A stretch of 49,638 bases of DNA from Bacteroidales bacterium (GTDB lineage Bacteria > Bacteroidota > Bacteroidia > Bacteroidales > UBA932). This document shows positions 16,836-24,134 of the stretch, piece after piece. Location of the stretch: the NCBI GenBank assembly GCA_017428945.1, contig JAFRPW010000038.1, positions 1 through 49,638 on the forward strand. The letters run 5' to 3'. A model generated the notes under the pieces. It was not told the DNA's origin. It saw only the letters and a list, made by a program, of their open reading frames with translations, and made no database searches. The position numbers and the translations under genes were made by a program. How positions within the stretch are numbered: position 1 is the stretch's first letter; the number at the start of each line of letters is the position of its first letter.

Positions 16836-17022
16836 AACTTATCCACCAAAAACGCCAAATCCGTGGACAAACCTGCCAAAACGCCAACTTGTCCACCAAA
16901 AACGCCAAATCGGTGGACAAACCTGGCAAAACGCCAACTTGTCCACCAAAAACGCCAAATCGGTGGACAAACCTGGCAAAACGCCAACTTGTCCACCAAA
17001 ACACCCCTTTTCCGTGGACAAA
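16836..17022. repeat. Family 2: four head-to-tail 50-bp palindromic repeats
   Basis: A 50-bp unit starts at 16836, 16886, 16936 and 16986. Each contains TTGTCCACC, 14 bases, GGTGGACAA (9-bp perfect arms in copies 2 and 3, slightly diverged in 1 and 4), followed by ACCTGGCAAAACGCC. Units abut directly without unique spacers, so this is not CRISPR. Related single copies lie at 28347-28390. The whole block is framed by family 1 palindromes and fills the gap between two operons. Confidence 0.9.
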
Positions 17023-17024
17023 CC

Positions 17025-17059
17025 CGCGAAACCCCGCGGTGTATTTCGTCCGTTTCGCG
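17025..17059. repeat. Family 1 palindrome, right flank of the composite array
   Basis: CGCGAAAC (17025-17032) and GTTTCGCG (17052-17059), 8-bp perfect arms, directly after the last family 2 unit. Confidence 0.82.
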
Positions 17060-17066
17060 CAGGGGA

Positions 17067-17097
17067 TTGTATAGGTAGAAAGGATTGATTATATTTG
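17067..17097 (+). promoter_or_regulatory. Promoter of the radical SAM/lipoprotein cluster
   Basis: TTG (17067-17069), 20 bases, TATATTTG (17090-17097); the ATG at 17119 follows after 21 bases. Good fit to Bacteroidota promoters, immediately after the repeat array. Confidence 0.7.
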
Positions 17098-17118
17098 CAG
17101 TTATTGATAAATAACCAT

Positions 17119-17646
17119 ATGAGAAAGCTGTTATTACCTTTCATGGCTCTGCTGCTCACTGCAGGTTCGTGCACTTCCAGCCTGGACCCGTTTGAGGGCA
17201 CGGATGGCATACGCTTCAACCTGAACGGCAAGAAGTATGTGATGCAGAGCGGTTTACTGGGCCTTGACCCGCTTGTGGAAACAGAAGATGGCTGTATCGT
17301 CAAGGCCAACATGCAGGGACCGTCGTTCCTGGACCTTGTGTCGTTTACCTTGAACCTGTGCGAAGCAGACCAGTTGGCTGTGGACAAGGAATACAATACC
17401 GGAGAGAACGGCATATCGGCAACTATAAAGCCTTACGTTCCAAGCACGCCAACAATTGCGGCTGTTGAAGAAGATACCACAGAGCCCAAGGAAGAAGTAA
17501 AGCCGGAAACTCCTCCCGTGCAGTTGCAGGGCTGGGTAAAGAGAGTGGCTTCGGAGACGGAGCAGCTGGAGATTCTCTTCGAGTTCAACGGCAAAGATAC
17601 GGAAGGCAATGAGTATGTAATCAAGCACGGATTCCTGAGACTATGA
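17119..17646 (+). CDS. Lipoprotein of unknown function, first gene of rSAM cluster
   Basis: A 175-residue protein. MRKLLLPFMALLLTAGSC is a lipoprotein signal with the lipobox Cys at residue 18. The next part, DGIRFNLNGKKYVMQSG, is a short beta segment seen in several Bacteroidales lipoproteins. It is followed by an acidic, Pro/Glu-rich linker (EEDTTEPKEEVKPETPPV) and a beta-rich C terminus (EILFEFNGKDTEGNEYVIKHG). The start at 17119 is chosen over the open frame from 17095, which would put codons inside the promoter. It overlaps the next gene by four bases (ATGA). I do not recognise a family. Confidence 0.82.
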   Translation: MRKLLLPFMALLLTAGSCTSSLDPFEGTDGIRFNLNGKKYVMQSGLLGLDPLVETEDGCIVKANMQGPSFLDLVSFTLNLCEADQLAVDKEYNTGENGISATIKPYVPSTPTIAAVEEDTTEPKEEVKPETPPVQLQGWVKRVASETEQLEILFEFNGKDTEGNEYVIKHGFLRL

Positions 17647-18146
17647 AAAAGATTGTAATTACCATAATTGTCGCCCTTATTGGCATCCAGGCATTTGCCC
17701 AGGGCGGTTTCAGCGTATCTGCAGGTGCTTCCTTCAGCGTTTACGACATGTCTCCCACTGTGGGCGTAACTGCAGCTTATGCAATTCCCGGGTCGTTTAT
17801 CGGCTTTTTCCTTGAGACTGACTGGAATTCTACGTACCATACCCTTGAGGGCGGTCCAAGCCCCCTTGTTGAAAAAACTGCCCGTTTGCATGTGCTTCCC
17901 GGTATCCGTCTCTATTACCTGCAGAAGAGAAAATGCAGGCTGTGGTCCGGATTCGCTTTCGGTGCCCGCCGCGTACGGGAGTCGGAAACCTTCAACGGAG
18001 ATACCGTAGGGTCCACTTCCTGGGGCCTTTCCGCGCAGGACGTCAACTTTGGCTTCTCCTTTGGCCGCAAGCTCACCTTTGACGGCGAGTTTGGCCTTGG
18101 TACCGCCTGGGTAGGAGCAAAATTCGGCATCGGCTACAAGTTCTGA
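17643..18146 (+). CDS. Small outer membrane beta-barrel protein
   Basis: A 167-residue protein with a signal peptide (MKKIVITIIVALIGIQAFAQ) and alternating amphipathic strands typical of an eight-stranded barrel (GGFSVSAGASFSVYDMS, ARLHVLPGIRLYYL, LWSGFAFGARRV, NFGFSFGRKLTFDGEFGLG). It ends in an aromatic residue (GIGYKF), as outer membrane barrels often do. Overlapping start with the preceding lipoprotein suggests joint export and a shared surface role. Confidence 0.82.
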   Translation: MKKIVITIIVALIGIQAFAQGGFSVSAGASFSVYDMSPTVGVTAAYAIPGSFIGFFLETDWNSTYHTLEGGPSPLVEKTARLHVLPGIRLYYLQKRKCRLWSGFAFGARRVRESETFNGDTVGSTSWGLSAQDVNFGFSFGRKLTFDGEFGLGTAWVGAKFGIGYKF

Positions 18147-18193
18147 TGCAAGGTTCCGGTGCTCTCCGTATTGTATAGAAAAAGACCGTTACC

Positions 18194-18796
18194 ATGAAGA
18201 TCAAGTTTTTTCTTATTTACGTATTTGTCGGGATAGCGTTCCTGGCTGTTTCTGCATGGGTTTTTCTGTCCGGCGGACAGAACGCAAAGGCCATTAGGGC
18301 CAAGTACAGGCTTGGCGGCATACTCATCATGGCCTGGGCAATGATTTCCGTAGCCTCTTGCAGTGCCATTGAAGGTTTGATTGATGACAAGGGACAAGTA
18401 ATGTGCTATGATCCGGTTGAGCCGGAACCTACGGAGAACCTCGTGGAGTTCAGTTTCATCAGGGATGAGAGTAAGCAGTACAACAGGGAGAATGATCTCT
18501 GTCCGGGCGATATTATTTCTGCCGAAATAAGGATACCCACTTTCAACAAGTATTTTCTGTACTTGATTACCTATGTTGACGGAAAGAGTACAGAACTCCA
18601 ACGGACGGAACTGTTTGTCGAGGACTTGAAGAACAAGGAGAGTGTCAAATTTGAAGTCCCTGTGAGTGACGCTGTGACTTACAGGGGAGAAGCGCAGGTT
18701 TACGTCCAGGCCTGCGTCTATGACTCAGAGGGCAAGGAATCTTATGGCTGGATTAATGGCGCCGGCAATGGCGTCACGCTTATCAACATAATCTGA
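18194..18796 (+). CDS. Putative lipoprotein paired with a radical SAM enzyme
   Basis: A 200-residue protein with an odd N terminus. A first hydrophobic helix (residues 5-25, FFLIYVFVGIAFLAVSAWVFL in part) is followed by a basic stretch (NAKAIRAKYR, 30-39) and a second hydrophobic run ending in ISVASCS, with Cys56 in a lipobox-like position. The rest (57-200) is soluble and beta-rich with scattered Cys. Its stop overlaps the radical SAM start by one base (TGATG), so the two are translationally coupled. The pairing recalls the TIGRFAM rSAM/lipoprotein system (TIGR04133 enzyme with TIGR04134 lipoprotein), but I could not run the models. It may be the enzyme's substrate. Confidence 0.72.
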   Translation: MKIKFFLIYVFVGIAFLAVSAWVFLSGGQNAKAIRAKYRLGGILIMAWAMISVASCSAIEGLIDDKGQVMCYDPVEPEPTENLVEFSFIRDESKQYNRENDLCPGDIISAEIRIPTFNKYFLYLITYVDGKSTELQRTELFVEDLKNKESVKFEVPVSDAVTYRGEAQVYVQACVYDSEGKESYGWINGAGNGVTLINII

Positions 18797-19797
18797 TGCC
18801 TCGTTTCCACATCAGTAACATAGTCTATGAACTTACCGGAGCCTGCAACCAGTGTTGCAGGTTCTGCTATAATCACTGGCGCCCGGAAGGAGCACCTGCC
18901 CCGGACCCCGCAAGGGCGCGGAAAACGCTCAGGAAGCTGCTCTCACAGTGCTCTGTGGGCACAATCTCTTTCTCCGGCGGGGAACCACTTCTGCTCTCCA
19001 ACATACACAACCTTGTTATCCGTGCACGCCTCAAAGGAAGTCACGTGAACGTACTCACAAACGGTACGCTCCTTACTCAGGACGCTTTGGAGAACTTCGT
19101 GAGTCTTGGCGTGGGTGCCATTCAAATCCCGCTTCTTAGCGCAAATCCGGAAGTCCACGACTATCTTACAAGCCTGAAAGGTTCATGGGAGAAAGCAGTG
19201 GATGCCTTGCGTCGCGCCGGTGGCAAAGGCATTGGCGTATCAGTTCTGGTAATCACTAAGGTCAACGCCCCGGGCGTGTCGGAAACCCTTTCGCTTGTAC
19301 GTGACTGCGGAATCCGCACCGTTATGGTGAACAGATTCAACATAGGTGGAAACGGAATCAGGAACATGCGGGAGCTTGTCCCGGACAGCAAGACCCTCGC
19401 CAGTGCCTTTGCCGCCGTGGAAGCCTTTGCCGCCGCCCATCCGGACATGCGTGTTGTAAGCGGGGTCTGCACACCTCTTTGCTTCCTTGATACGGCCCCA
19501 TATCCCCATATCCAGTTCACAAAGTGCAGTACAGATCTCACCGGTCGTCCCCTCACCGTAAACTACGACGGCGATGTCCGTTTCTGCAACCACTCACCAA
19601 GAGTGCTCGGAAACATATATTCCAGGGTAATTTCTGACATCCTCCAGGATCCGGACATCAATGCCCTGTATGCTGGAATGCCGTCGGAATGCTCTCACTG
19701 CCACCTTCTGGAACGCTGTGGCGGCGGTTGCCGTGCCGCCTCCGAGCAGCTCTACGGCACTTTCTCCAAGCAGGATCCCATAATTGACGTTGGCTGA
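18796..19797 (+). CDS. Radical SAM enzyme with SPASM-type C terminus
   Basis: A 333-residue enzyme. Cys17-x3-Cys21-x2-Cys24 (GACNQCCRFCYNHW) binds the SAM-cleaving Fe-S cluster; SFSGGEPLLLS is the GGE motif. The C-terminal third has a SPASM-like Cys pattern: FTKCSTDLTGRPLTVNYDG, then VRFCNHSP, then CSHCHLLERCGGGC. SPASM enzymes mostly modify peptides or proteins, often forming thioether or carbon-carbon links. The neighbour gene, overlapping by one base, encodes a lipoprotein, so a protein-modification role is the best inference. Radical SAM enzymes with this architecture also activate sulfatases, but no sulfatase is nearby. Confidence 0.88.
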   Translation: MPRFHISNIVYELTGACNQCCRFCYNHWRPEGAPAPDPARARKTLRKLLSQCSVGTISFSGGEPLLLSNIHNLVIRARLKGSHVNVLTNGTLLTQDALENFVSLGVGAIQIPLLSANPEVHDYLTSLKGSWEKAVDALRRAGGKGIGVSVLVITKVNAPGVSETLSLVRDCGIRTVMVNRFNIGGNGIRNMRELVPDSKTLASAFAAVEAFAAAHPDMRVVSGVCTPLCFLDTAPYPHIQFTKCSTDLTGRPLTVNYDGDVRFCNHSPRVLGNIYSRVISDILQDPDINALYAGMPSECSHCHLLERCGGGCRAASEQLYGTFSKQDPIIDVG

Positions 19798-19814
19798 CAA
19801 AACGTGCTGTGAAT

Positions 19815-19912
19815 GTAAAAGGTTCGGAAAACGTGGCCGAACCTTTTACGTTAAATGGCATTATGGGGTGTATGGTGTAAAAGGTTCGGGGGAAAAAACC
19901 GAACCTTTTACA
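19815..19912. repeat. Family 3: two identical 13-bp palindromes
   Basis: GTAAAAGGTTCGG / CCGAACCTTTTAC occurs at 19815-19827 with 19837-19849, and again at 19877-19889 with 19899-19911, 62 bases apart, each with a 9-base loop of different sequence. The second extends to 14 bp (19876, 19912). Identical arms with different loops suggest two insertions of the same element or selection on the stem. They may also end the radical SAM transcript (the right arms are followed by no T run). Confidence 0.88.
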
Positions 19913-19934
19913 TTATTCATATGAAAATTATGCT

Positions 19935-19942
19935 TACATTTG
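19935..19942 (+). promoter_or_regulatory. -7 element abutting the start of the next gene
   Basis: TACATTTG (19935-19942) matches TAnnTTTG; the ATG at 19949 lies six bases on. No clear -33 box at 19-21 bases. Confidence 0.45.
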
Positions 19943-19948
19943 CATAAT

Positions 19949-22063
19949 ATGGGAAACAAGTCAAGCTGGATTGCAATTGTGGCTGCGGCCGTGCTTATTG
20001 CCGGCATTGCTTATGGCGTCATGCGCCTTTACGGGACCGGGACCGGCCGCTCGCAGAAGGAGGCCGCTCCCACGGAGTGGGAAGTCCTTAGGGCGGTGCC
20101 TTCAGATGCCGTGGCCGTCATGGTCTTTGACGGCTCCAAGGCTGCACGCAGGGTCATTGCAGACTCTACAAAGCTCCTCCAGCCCGTTCTGGCATCGGAC
20201 AATCCTGCCCTAATGGAGTATCTGGCCGCATCCGGCAAGTACCGCACTGCGGTGGCCCTCCTTACCAGCGGCTCCCTTGTCCCGCTTGTCATTACCCAGA
20301 CCAACAAGGCCGATTCCGCCTCCGTGGCAGACCTTGCCGCGTTGGCAGAGAAATCCGGCCTTAAGACTGTAGTAAAAGAGAACTTCCTCATCGCATCCAG
20401 GAGCGAGACCTTCCTTGGGTCATCGGCCCGCCATCTGGAGGAAGGATCGTCAATCCTCAATGTAAGGAACCTGGGAGACCTGGCCCAGAAAGTAAAGGGG
20501 CCCGCTGTGGCGTTCCTTAACCATTCCCACGCCGCTAAACTGCTCCAGGTATATTCCACGCCTCCTTTCCGCAAGCAGGCAGCCTTTGTGAAGGACCTCA
20601 CCGCCTGGAGCGCCTGGAGCGTGGCGGAGCTGGAGAAGGACCACATAGTCCTGGAAGGAACTGCCCTGAAAGGAGATGCCGCGGCAAGCTGGTTTGCAGC
20701 CTACAAGGGAGCTCCCGTTCAGCCGGCAGAATTCCCGGAGGCGGTTCCGTACTTTGCCGGCGAGATCATTTCCGTTCCCATTTCGGACACATTCATTGAC
20801 TCCCGCAAGGCTTTCGAGGACGGCCGTGGCCGCCTGTCAAAGCTGGACAAGGCTCTCAAGGATAAGGCTAAGCGTGAATTCACTCCCGCTGAATGGTTCT
20901 CCAGCCTCCAGCCCAAAGAGGCCGTAAAGGTCACCTTTGCAGCAGAAGACGGCACTGAGCGCAGCGTCATCCTCATCCGCAGCGGCAAGGATCTCAAACT
21001 GGGTACGGAAAGCCCCAATCCCTACCGAGGAACCATCGGCCAGATACTTGGTGAGTACTTTGCCATAACGGACACCGTCTGCTCCCAGGCAGGCTCCCGC
21101 TGGAGCGTATGGGGGGACATGCCGGGCGTCCGAGCCTTCACAAAAGGGGACTACACGCTTAAAGAACGCATGACCGATGCCTCTGTCCCTGTACCGGAAG
21201 GCTTCACCGCCTATGCCTCCCTCACGGACAGCCCACTGACCGTTGACGATATCTTCTCCGCCAAATTGGCATCGGCCTTTAAAGACTGGGTTTCCGGCAG
21301 CGGATACGCACCTGCGGTGGCCTCACTGGACCTTTCGGGAGAGAATCCCAGGATGCGCGTGGCCATTTACAAGAGGGCCCTCCGCGGCACCAAGGTCCAG
21401 GTTATGGAAAGGGACACCACCGTTGTAGTCCCCACAGGCCTTTTCCCGGTAACAAACTTCTCTACCGGCAAAACCAACTATCTTTACCAGAACAGCCACC
21501 TTTCCATATGCCTTAACGACGAAAACGGCAAGGGCGTCTGGGGCGTTCCCTTCAAGGAAAGCCTCTGCGGAAGGGTTCAGAACATAGATTACTTCGGAAA
21601 CGGGAAAATCCAGTTCCTGTTCTGCGCCGGCTCAAAGCTCTGGGCCATTGACCGCCTGGGCCACTGGGTGAACGGTTTCCCGGCCTCCCTGGGCAAGCCC
21701 GTCCTCCTTGGTCCCGATGTGTACGATTTCACCGGCGCCTCCGGCTACACCGTCATGGTCCTCCACAAGGACAATACCCTGGAACGGTACAACCTCCACG
21801 GTGCAAAACCCGACGGATGGAAAGGCATCAAGGCCCCGGAGACTGTGAAGAACCTGCCGGAACTTATCGAGGCAGGGGAGAGGCGCTTCTGGGCCGTGCG
21901 CACATCGGTCCGCACCATAATCTATCCCTTCGAGGGAGGAGACCCTGCCGTGAACCCGGAAAGCGGGAAAATGATAAAGCCGGATTCCCAGCTCTTCCTT
22001 AACGGCAAGAGTGTCAAAGCGGAATGCTACGACGGCAAGACACGTGAATTCAAACTGTACTAA
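19949..22063 (+). CDS. Membrane-anchored periplasmic protein, unknown function
   Basis: A 704-residue protein with one N-terminal membrane helix (IAIVAAAVLIAGIAYGVM, about residues 7-24) and a large exported part. The first half alternates helices and strands and includes WEVLRAVPSDAVAVMVFDGS, a pattern reminiscent of DUF3352-type Bacteroidales proteins. The last 250 residues carry short strand repeats (GKIQFLFCAGSKLWAIDRLGHWVNGFP, split by turns) resembling a partial beta-propeller. The open frame extends to a TTG at 19940 inside the -7 box, so the ATG at 19949 is preferred. First in a run with an acyl-CoA ligase, dCMP deaminase and CtpA protease; no role can be named. Confidence 0.72.
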   Translation: MGNKSSWIAIVAAAVLIAGIAYGVMRLYGTGTGRSQKEAAPTEWEVLRAVPSDAVAVMVFDGSKAARRVIADSTKLLQPVLASDNPALMEYLAASGKYRTAVALLTSGSLVPLVITQTNKADSASVADLAALAEKSGLKTVVKENFLIASRSETFLGSSARHLEEGSSILNVRNLGDLAQKVKGPAVAFLNHSHAAKLLQVYSTPPFRKQAAFVKDLTAWSAWSVAELEKDHIVLEGTALKGDAAASWFAAYKGAPVQPAEFPEAVPYFAGEIISVPISDTFIDSRKAFEDGRGRLSKLDKALKDKAKREFTPAEWFSSLQPKEAVKVTFAAEDGTERSVILIRSGKDLKLGTESPNPYRGTIGQILGEYFAITDTVCSQAGSRWSVWGDMPGVRAFTKGDYTLKERMTDASVPVPEGFTAYASLTDSPLTVDDIFSAKLASAFKDWVSGSGYAPAVASLDLSGENPRMRVAIYKRALRGTKVQVMERDTTVVVPTGLFPVTNFSTGKTNYLYQNSHLSICLNDENGKGVWGVPFKESLCGRVQNIDYFGNGKIQFLFCAGSKLWAIDRLGHWVNGFPASLGKPVLLGPDVYDFTGASGYTVMVLHKDNTLERYNLHGAKPDGWKGIKAPETVKNLPELIEAGERRFWAVRTSVRTIIYPFEGGDPAVNPESGKMIKPDSQLFLNGKSVKAECYDGKTREFKLY

Positions 22064-22074
22064 AACGACTATAA

Positions 22075-23730
22075 ATGGAATTTCAATCGGTAAATAAGAT
22101 TCTTCAGAAGAGTTTTATCCAGAACTGGGACCGCCCCGCCCTTACCAATTATCAGGGCATGACCCTGGCTTACAGGGAAGTTGCAACCAGAATAGCCAAG
22201 TTGCACATCGCCTTCGAGCAGTGCGGCCTGGAGAAAGGAGACAAAGTGGCCATCTGCTCGCGCAACCAGGCCAACTGGGGCGTGAGCTTCCTGGCCGCAA
22301 TCACATACGGCGCCGTCGCCGTCCCCATCCTGCACGAGTTCAAGCCCGGCAACATCCACTACCTGGTAAACCACTCCGAGGCCAAGGTCCTCTTTGTGGA
22401 CGACGTAATCTGGGAAGGCCTCATTCCGGAGGAAATGCCGGACCTGCAGGTAATCGTCCAGATAAACACCTTCAAGTTCTACTTTGCGGCTTCGGAAGAG
22501 CTCTACAGCATCCGGGAGCACCTGAACGAGGAGTTCGGAAAGCGTTACCCCAACGAGTTCCGCCCGGAGGACCTCAACTACTATGAAGACTCTGCCGACG
22601 AGCTCGCAATAATCAACTATACCTCAGGCACTTCCGGCTTCTCCAAGGGTGTGATGCTGCCCTACAGGGCGCTCTATTCCAACATAGAGTTCGCCGCAAA
22701 GGATGCCTGCCCCATGCTGAAGGCCGGCATGAACGTAGTTTCCATGCTCCCTACGGCCCACATGTACGGCATGATGTTCGAGTTCCTCTTCGAGATGACA
22801 ATCGGCATGCACGTCCATTTCCTGTCCCGCGTCCCCAGCCCCAAGATTATAATGAAGGCCTTCGGGGAGATTCATCCAGACATCATAATCGCGGTGCCCC
22901 TTGTAATGGAGAAGGTCTACAAGACAAAGCTCAAGCCCCTTATCCACAAGACGCGTTTCTACCGCCGCATCCCTGTGCTTGGCCCTTCCATCGAGAAGAA
23001 ATTCTGCACGGAACTCACCAACTCCTTCGGCGGCCAGTTCGAGGAGGTTATCCTTGGCGGCGCCGCATTCAACCCTGAGGTGGAGAAGTTCCTGCACAAG
23101 ATAGGCTTCCACTACACCGTAGGCTACGGCATGACTGAGTGCGCTCCCATAATCGGCTATGCACACTGGGACAAGGTAAAGGTTGGTTCCGCCGGCCGCG
23201 CCGCCCTGAACATGCAGATACGAATCGATTCAAAAGATCCCCAGAATGTCCCCGGAGAGGTCCAGATTAAGGGCCCCAACGTGTGCCTTGGCTACTACAA
23301 GAACCCCGAGGCCACAGCGGAGGCATTTACAAAAGACGGATGGTTCCGCACCGGAGACATGGGCATCATCGACGGCGACGGCTATCTCTACCTCAGGGGC
23401 CGCTCAAAGTGCATGGTACTCGGTCCTTCCGGCCAGAACATCTATCCCGAAGAGCTTGAGGCGGTTATCAATACCTTCAGCTATGTGGTAGATTCCCTGG
23501 TGATAGAGGACGAGGGCTCCCTCACGGCGCTGGTATATCCGGACTACCACCAGGGAGAGCTTGACGGCATGTCCCTGGAAGAGTTCAAAAAGCACGTCAC
23601 CGGCTTCCTGTCGGCTATCAACCAGGAACTCCCCGGCTATGCCCAGATAAAGAAAATCGAGCTCATGTCCGAGGACTTCGAGCGCACCCCCAAGAAGAGC
23701 ATCAAACGTTATCTTTACCAGAGAGGATGA
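22075..23730 (+). CDS. Long-chain acyl-CoA synthetase / AMP-dependent ligase
   Basis: A 551-residue ANL-superfamily ligase. The AMP-binding motif YTSGTSGFSKG is at 182-192, the GYGMTECAPI motif in the middle, and the hinge and C-terminal signature TGDMGIIDGDGYLYLRGR near residue 425, followed by GQNIYPEELE. It adenylates a carboxylic acid and transfers it to CoA. The sequence resembles bacterial long-chain fatty acyl-CoA ligases (FadD/FAA1-like) more than acetyl-CoA synthetases. Its start is 12 bases after the previous stop; its end overlaps the deaminase by four. Confidence 0.88.
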   Translation: MEFQSVNKILQKSFIQNWDRPALTNYQGMTLAYREVATRIAKLHIAFEQCGLEKGDKVAICSRNQANWGVSFLAAITYGAVAVPILHEFKPGNIHYLVNHSEAKVLFVDDVIWEGLIPEEMPDLQVIVQINTFKFYFAASEELYSIREHLNEEFGKRYPNEFRPEDLNYYEDSADELAIINYTSGTSGFSKGVMLPYRALYSNIEFAAKDACPMLKAGMNVVSMLPTAHMYGMMFEFLFEMTIGMHVHFLSRVPSPKIIMKAFGEIHPDIIIAVPLVMEKVYKTKLKPLIHKTRFYRRIPVLGPSIEKKFCTELTNSFGGQFEEVILGGAAFNPEVEKFLHKIGFHYTVGYGMTECAPIIGYAHWDKVKVGSAGRAALNMQIRIDSKDPQNVPGEVQIKGPNVCLGYYKNPEATAEAFTKDGWFRTGDMGIIDGDGYLYLRGRSKCMVLGPSGQNIYPEELEAVINTFSYVVDSLVIEDEGSLTALVYPDYHQGELDGMSLEEFKKHVTGFLSAINQELPGYAQIKKIELMSEDFERTPKKSIKRYLYQRG

Positions 23731-24134
23731 GCAGCAAATTCGACCACAGCTATCTCCAGATGGCAGAAGTATGGGCCCAGAACTCCTACTGCAAGAGAAG
23801 GAAAGTAGGCGCCCTCATCGTAAAGGACAAGATGATTATATCGGACGGCTACAACGGCACTCCATCCGGTTTCGAGAACATCTGCGAGGACGAAAACGGG
23901 GTCACAAAGCCATACGTCCTTCATGCAGAGGCCAACGCCATAACCAAGGTGGCAAAGTCCGGCAACAGCAGCTCCGGCGCCACGCTCTATGTCACGGCAT
24001 CCCCGTGCATGGAGTGCTCAAAGCTCATAATCCAGTCCGGAATAACCCGCGTGGTATACAGGGATGCCTACCGCCTTATGGACGGCATAGAACTCCTTAA
24101 GCGCGCCGGAATAGAAGTGGAGCAGTCCGAGTAA
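23727..24134 (+). CDS. dCMP deaminase-family protein
   Basis: A 135-residue zinc deaminase. HAEANAI (His66, Glu68) and PCMECSK (Cys94, Cys97) supply the zinc ligands and the catalytic Glu. The N-terminal insert with GYNGTPSGFENICEDE is typical of dCMP deaminase (ComEB-like) rather than cytidine or guanine deaminase. It would turn dCMP into dUMP for dTMP synthesis. Overlaps the ligase gene by 4 bases and the protease gene by 1. Confidence 0.9.
   Translation: MSSKFDHSYLQMAEVWAQNSYCKRRKVGALIVKDKMIISDGYNGTPSGFENICEDENGVTKPYVLHAEANAITKVAKSGNSSSGATLYVTASPCMECSKLIIQSGITRVVYRDAYRLMDGIELLKRAGIEVEQSE

Noticed and set aside
16836-17022. CRISPR-like appearance of four regular repeats
   Set aside because: The 50-bp units are joined directly and there are no unique spacers; no cas genes are present.
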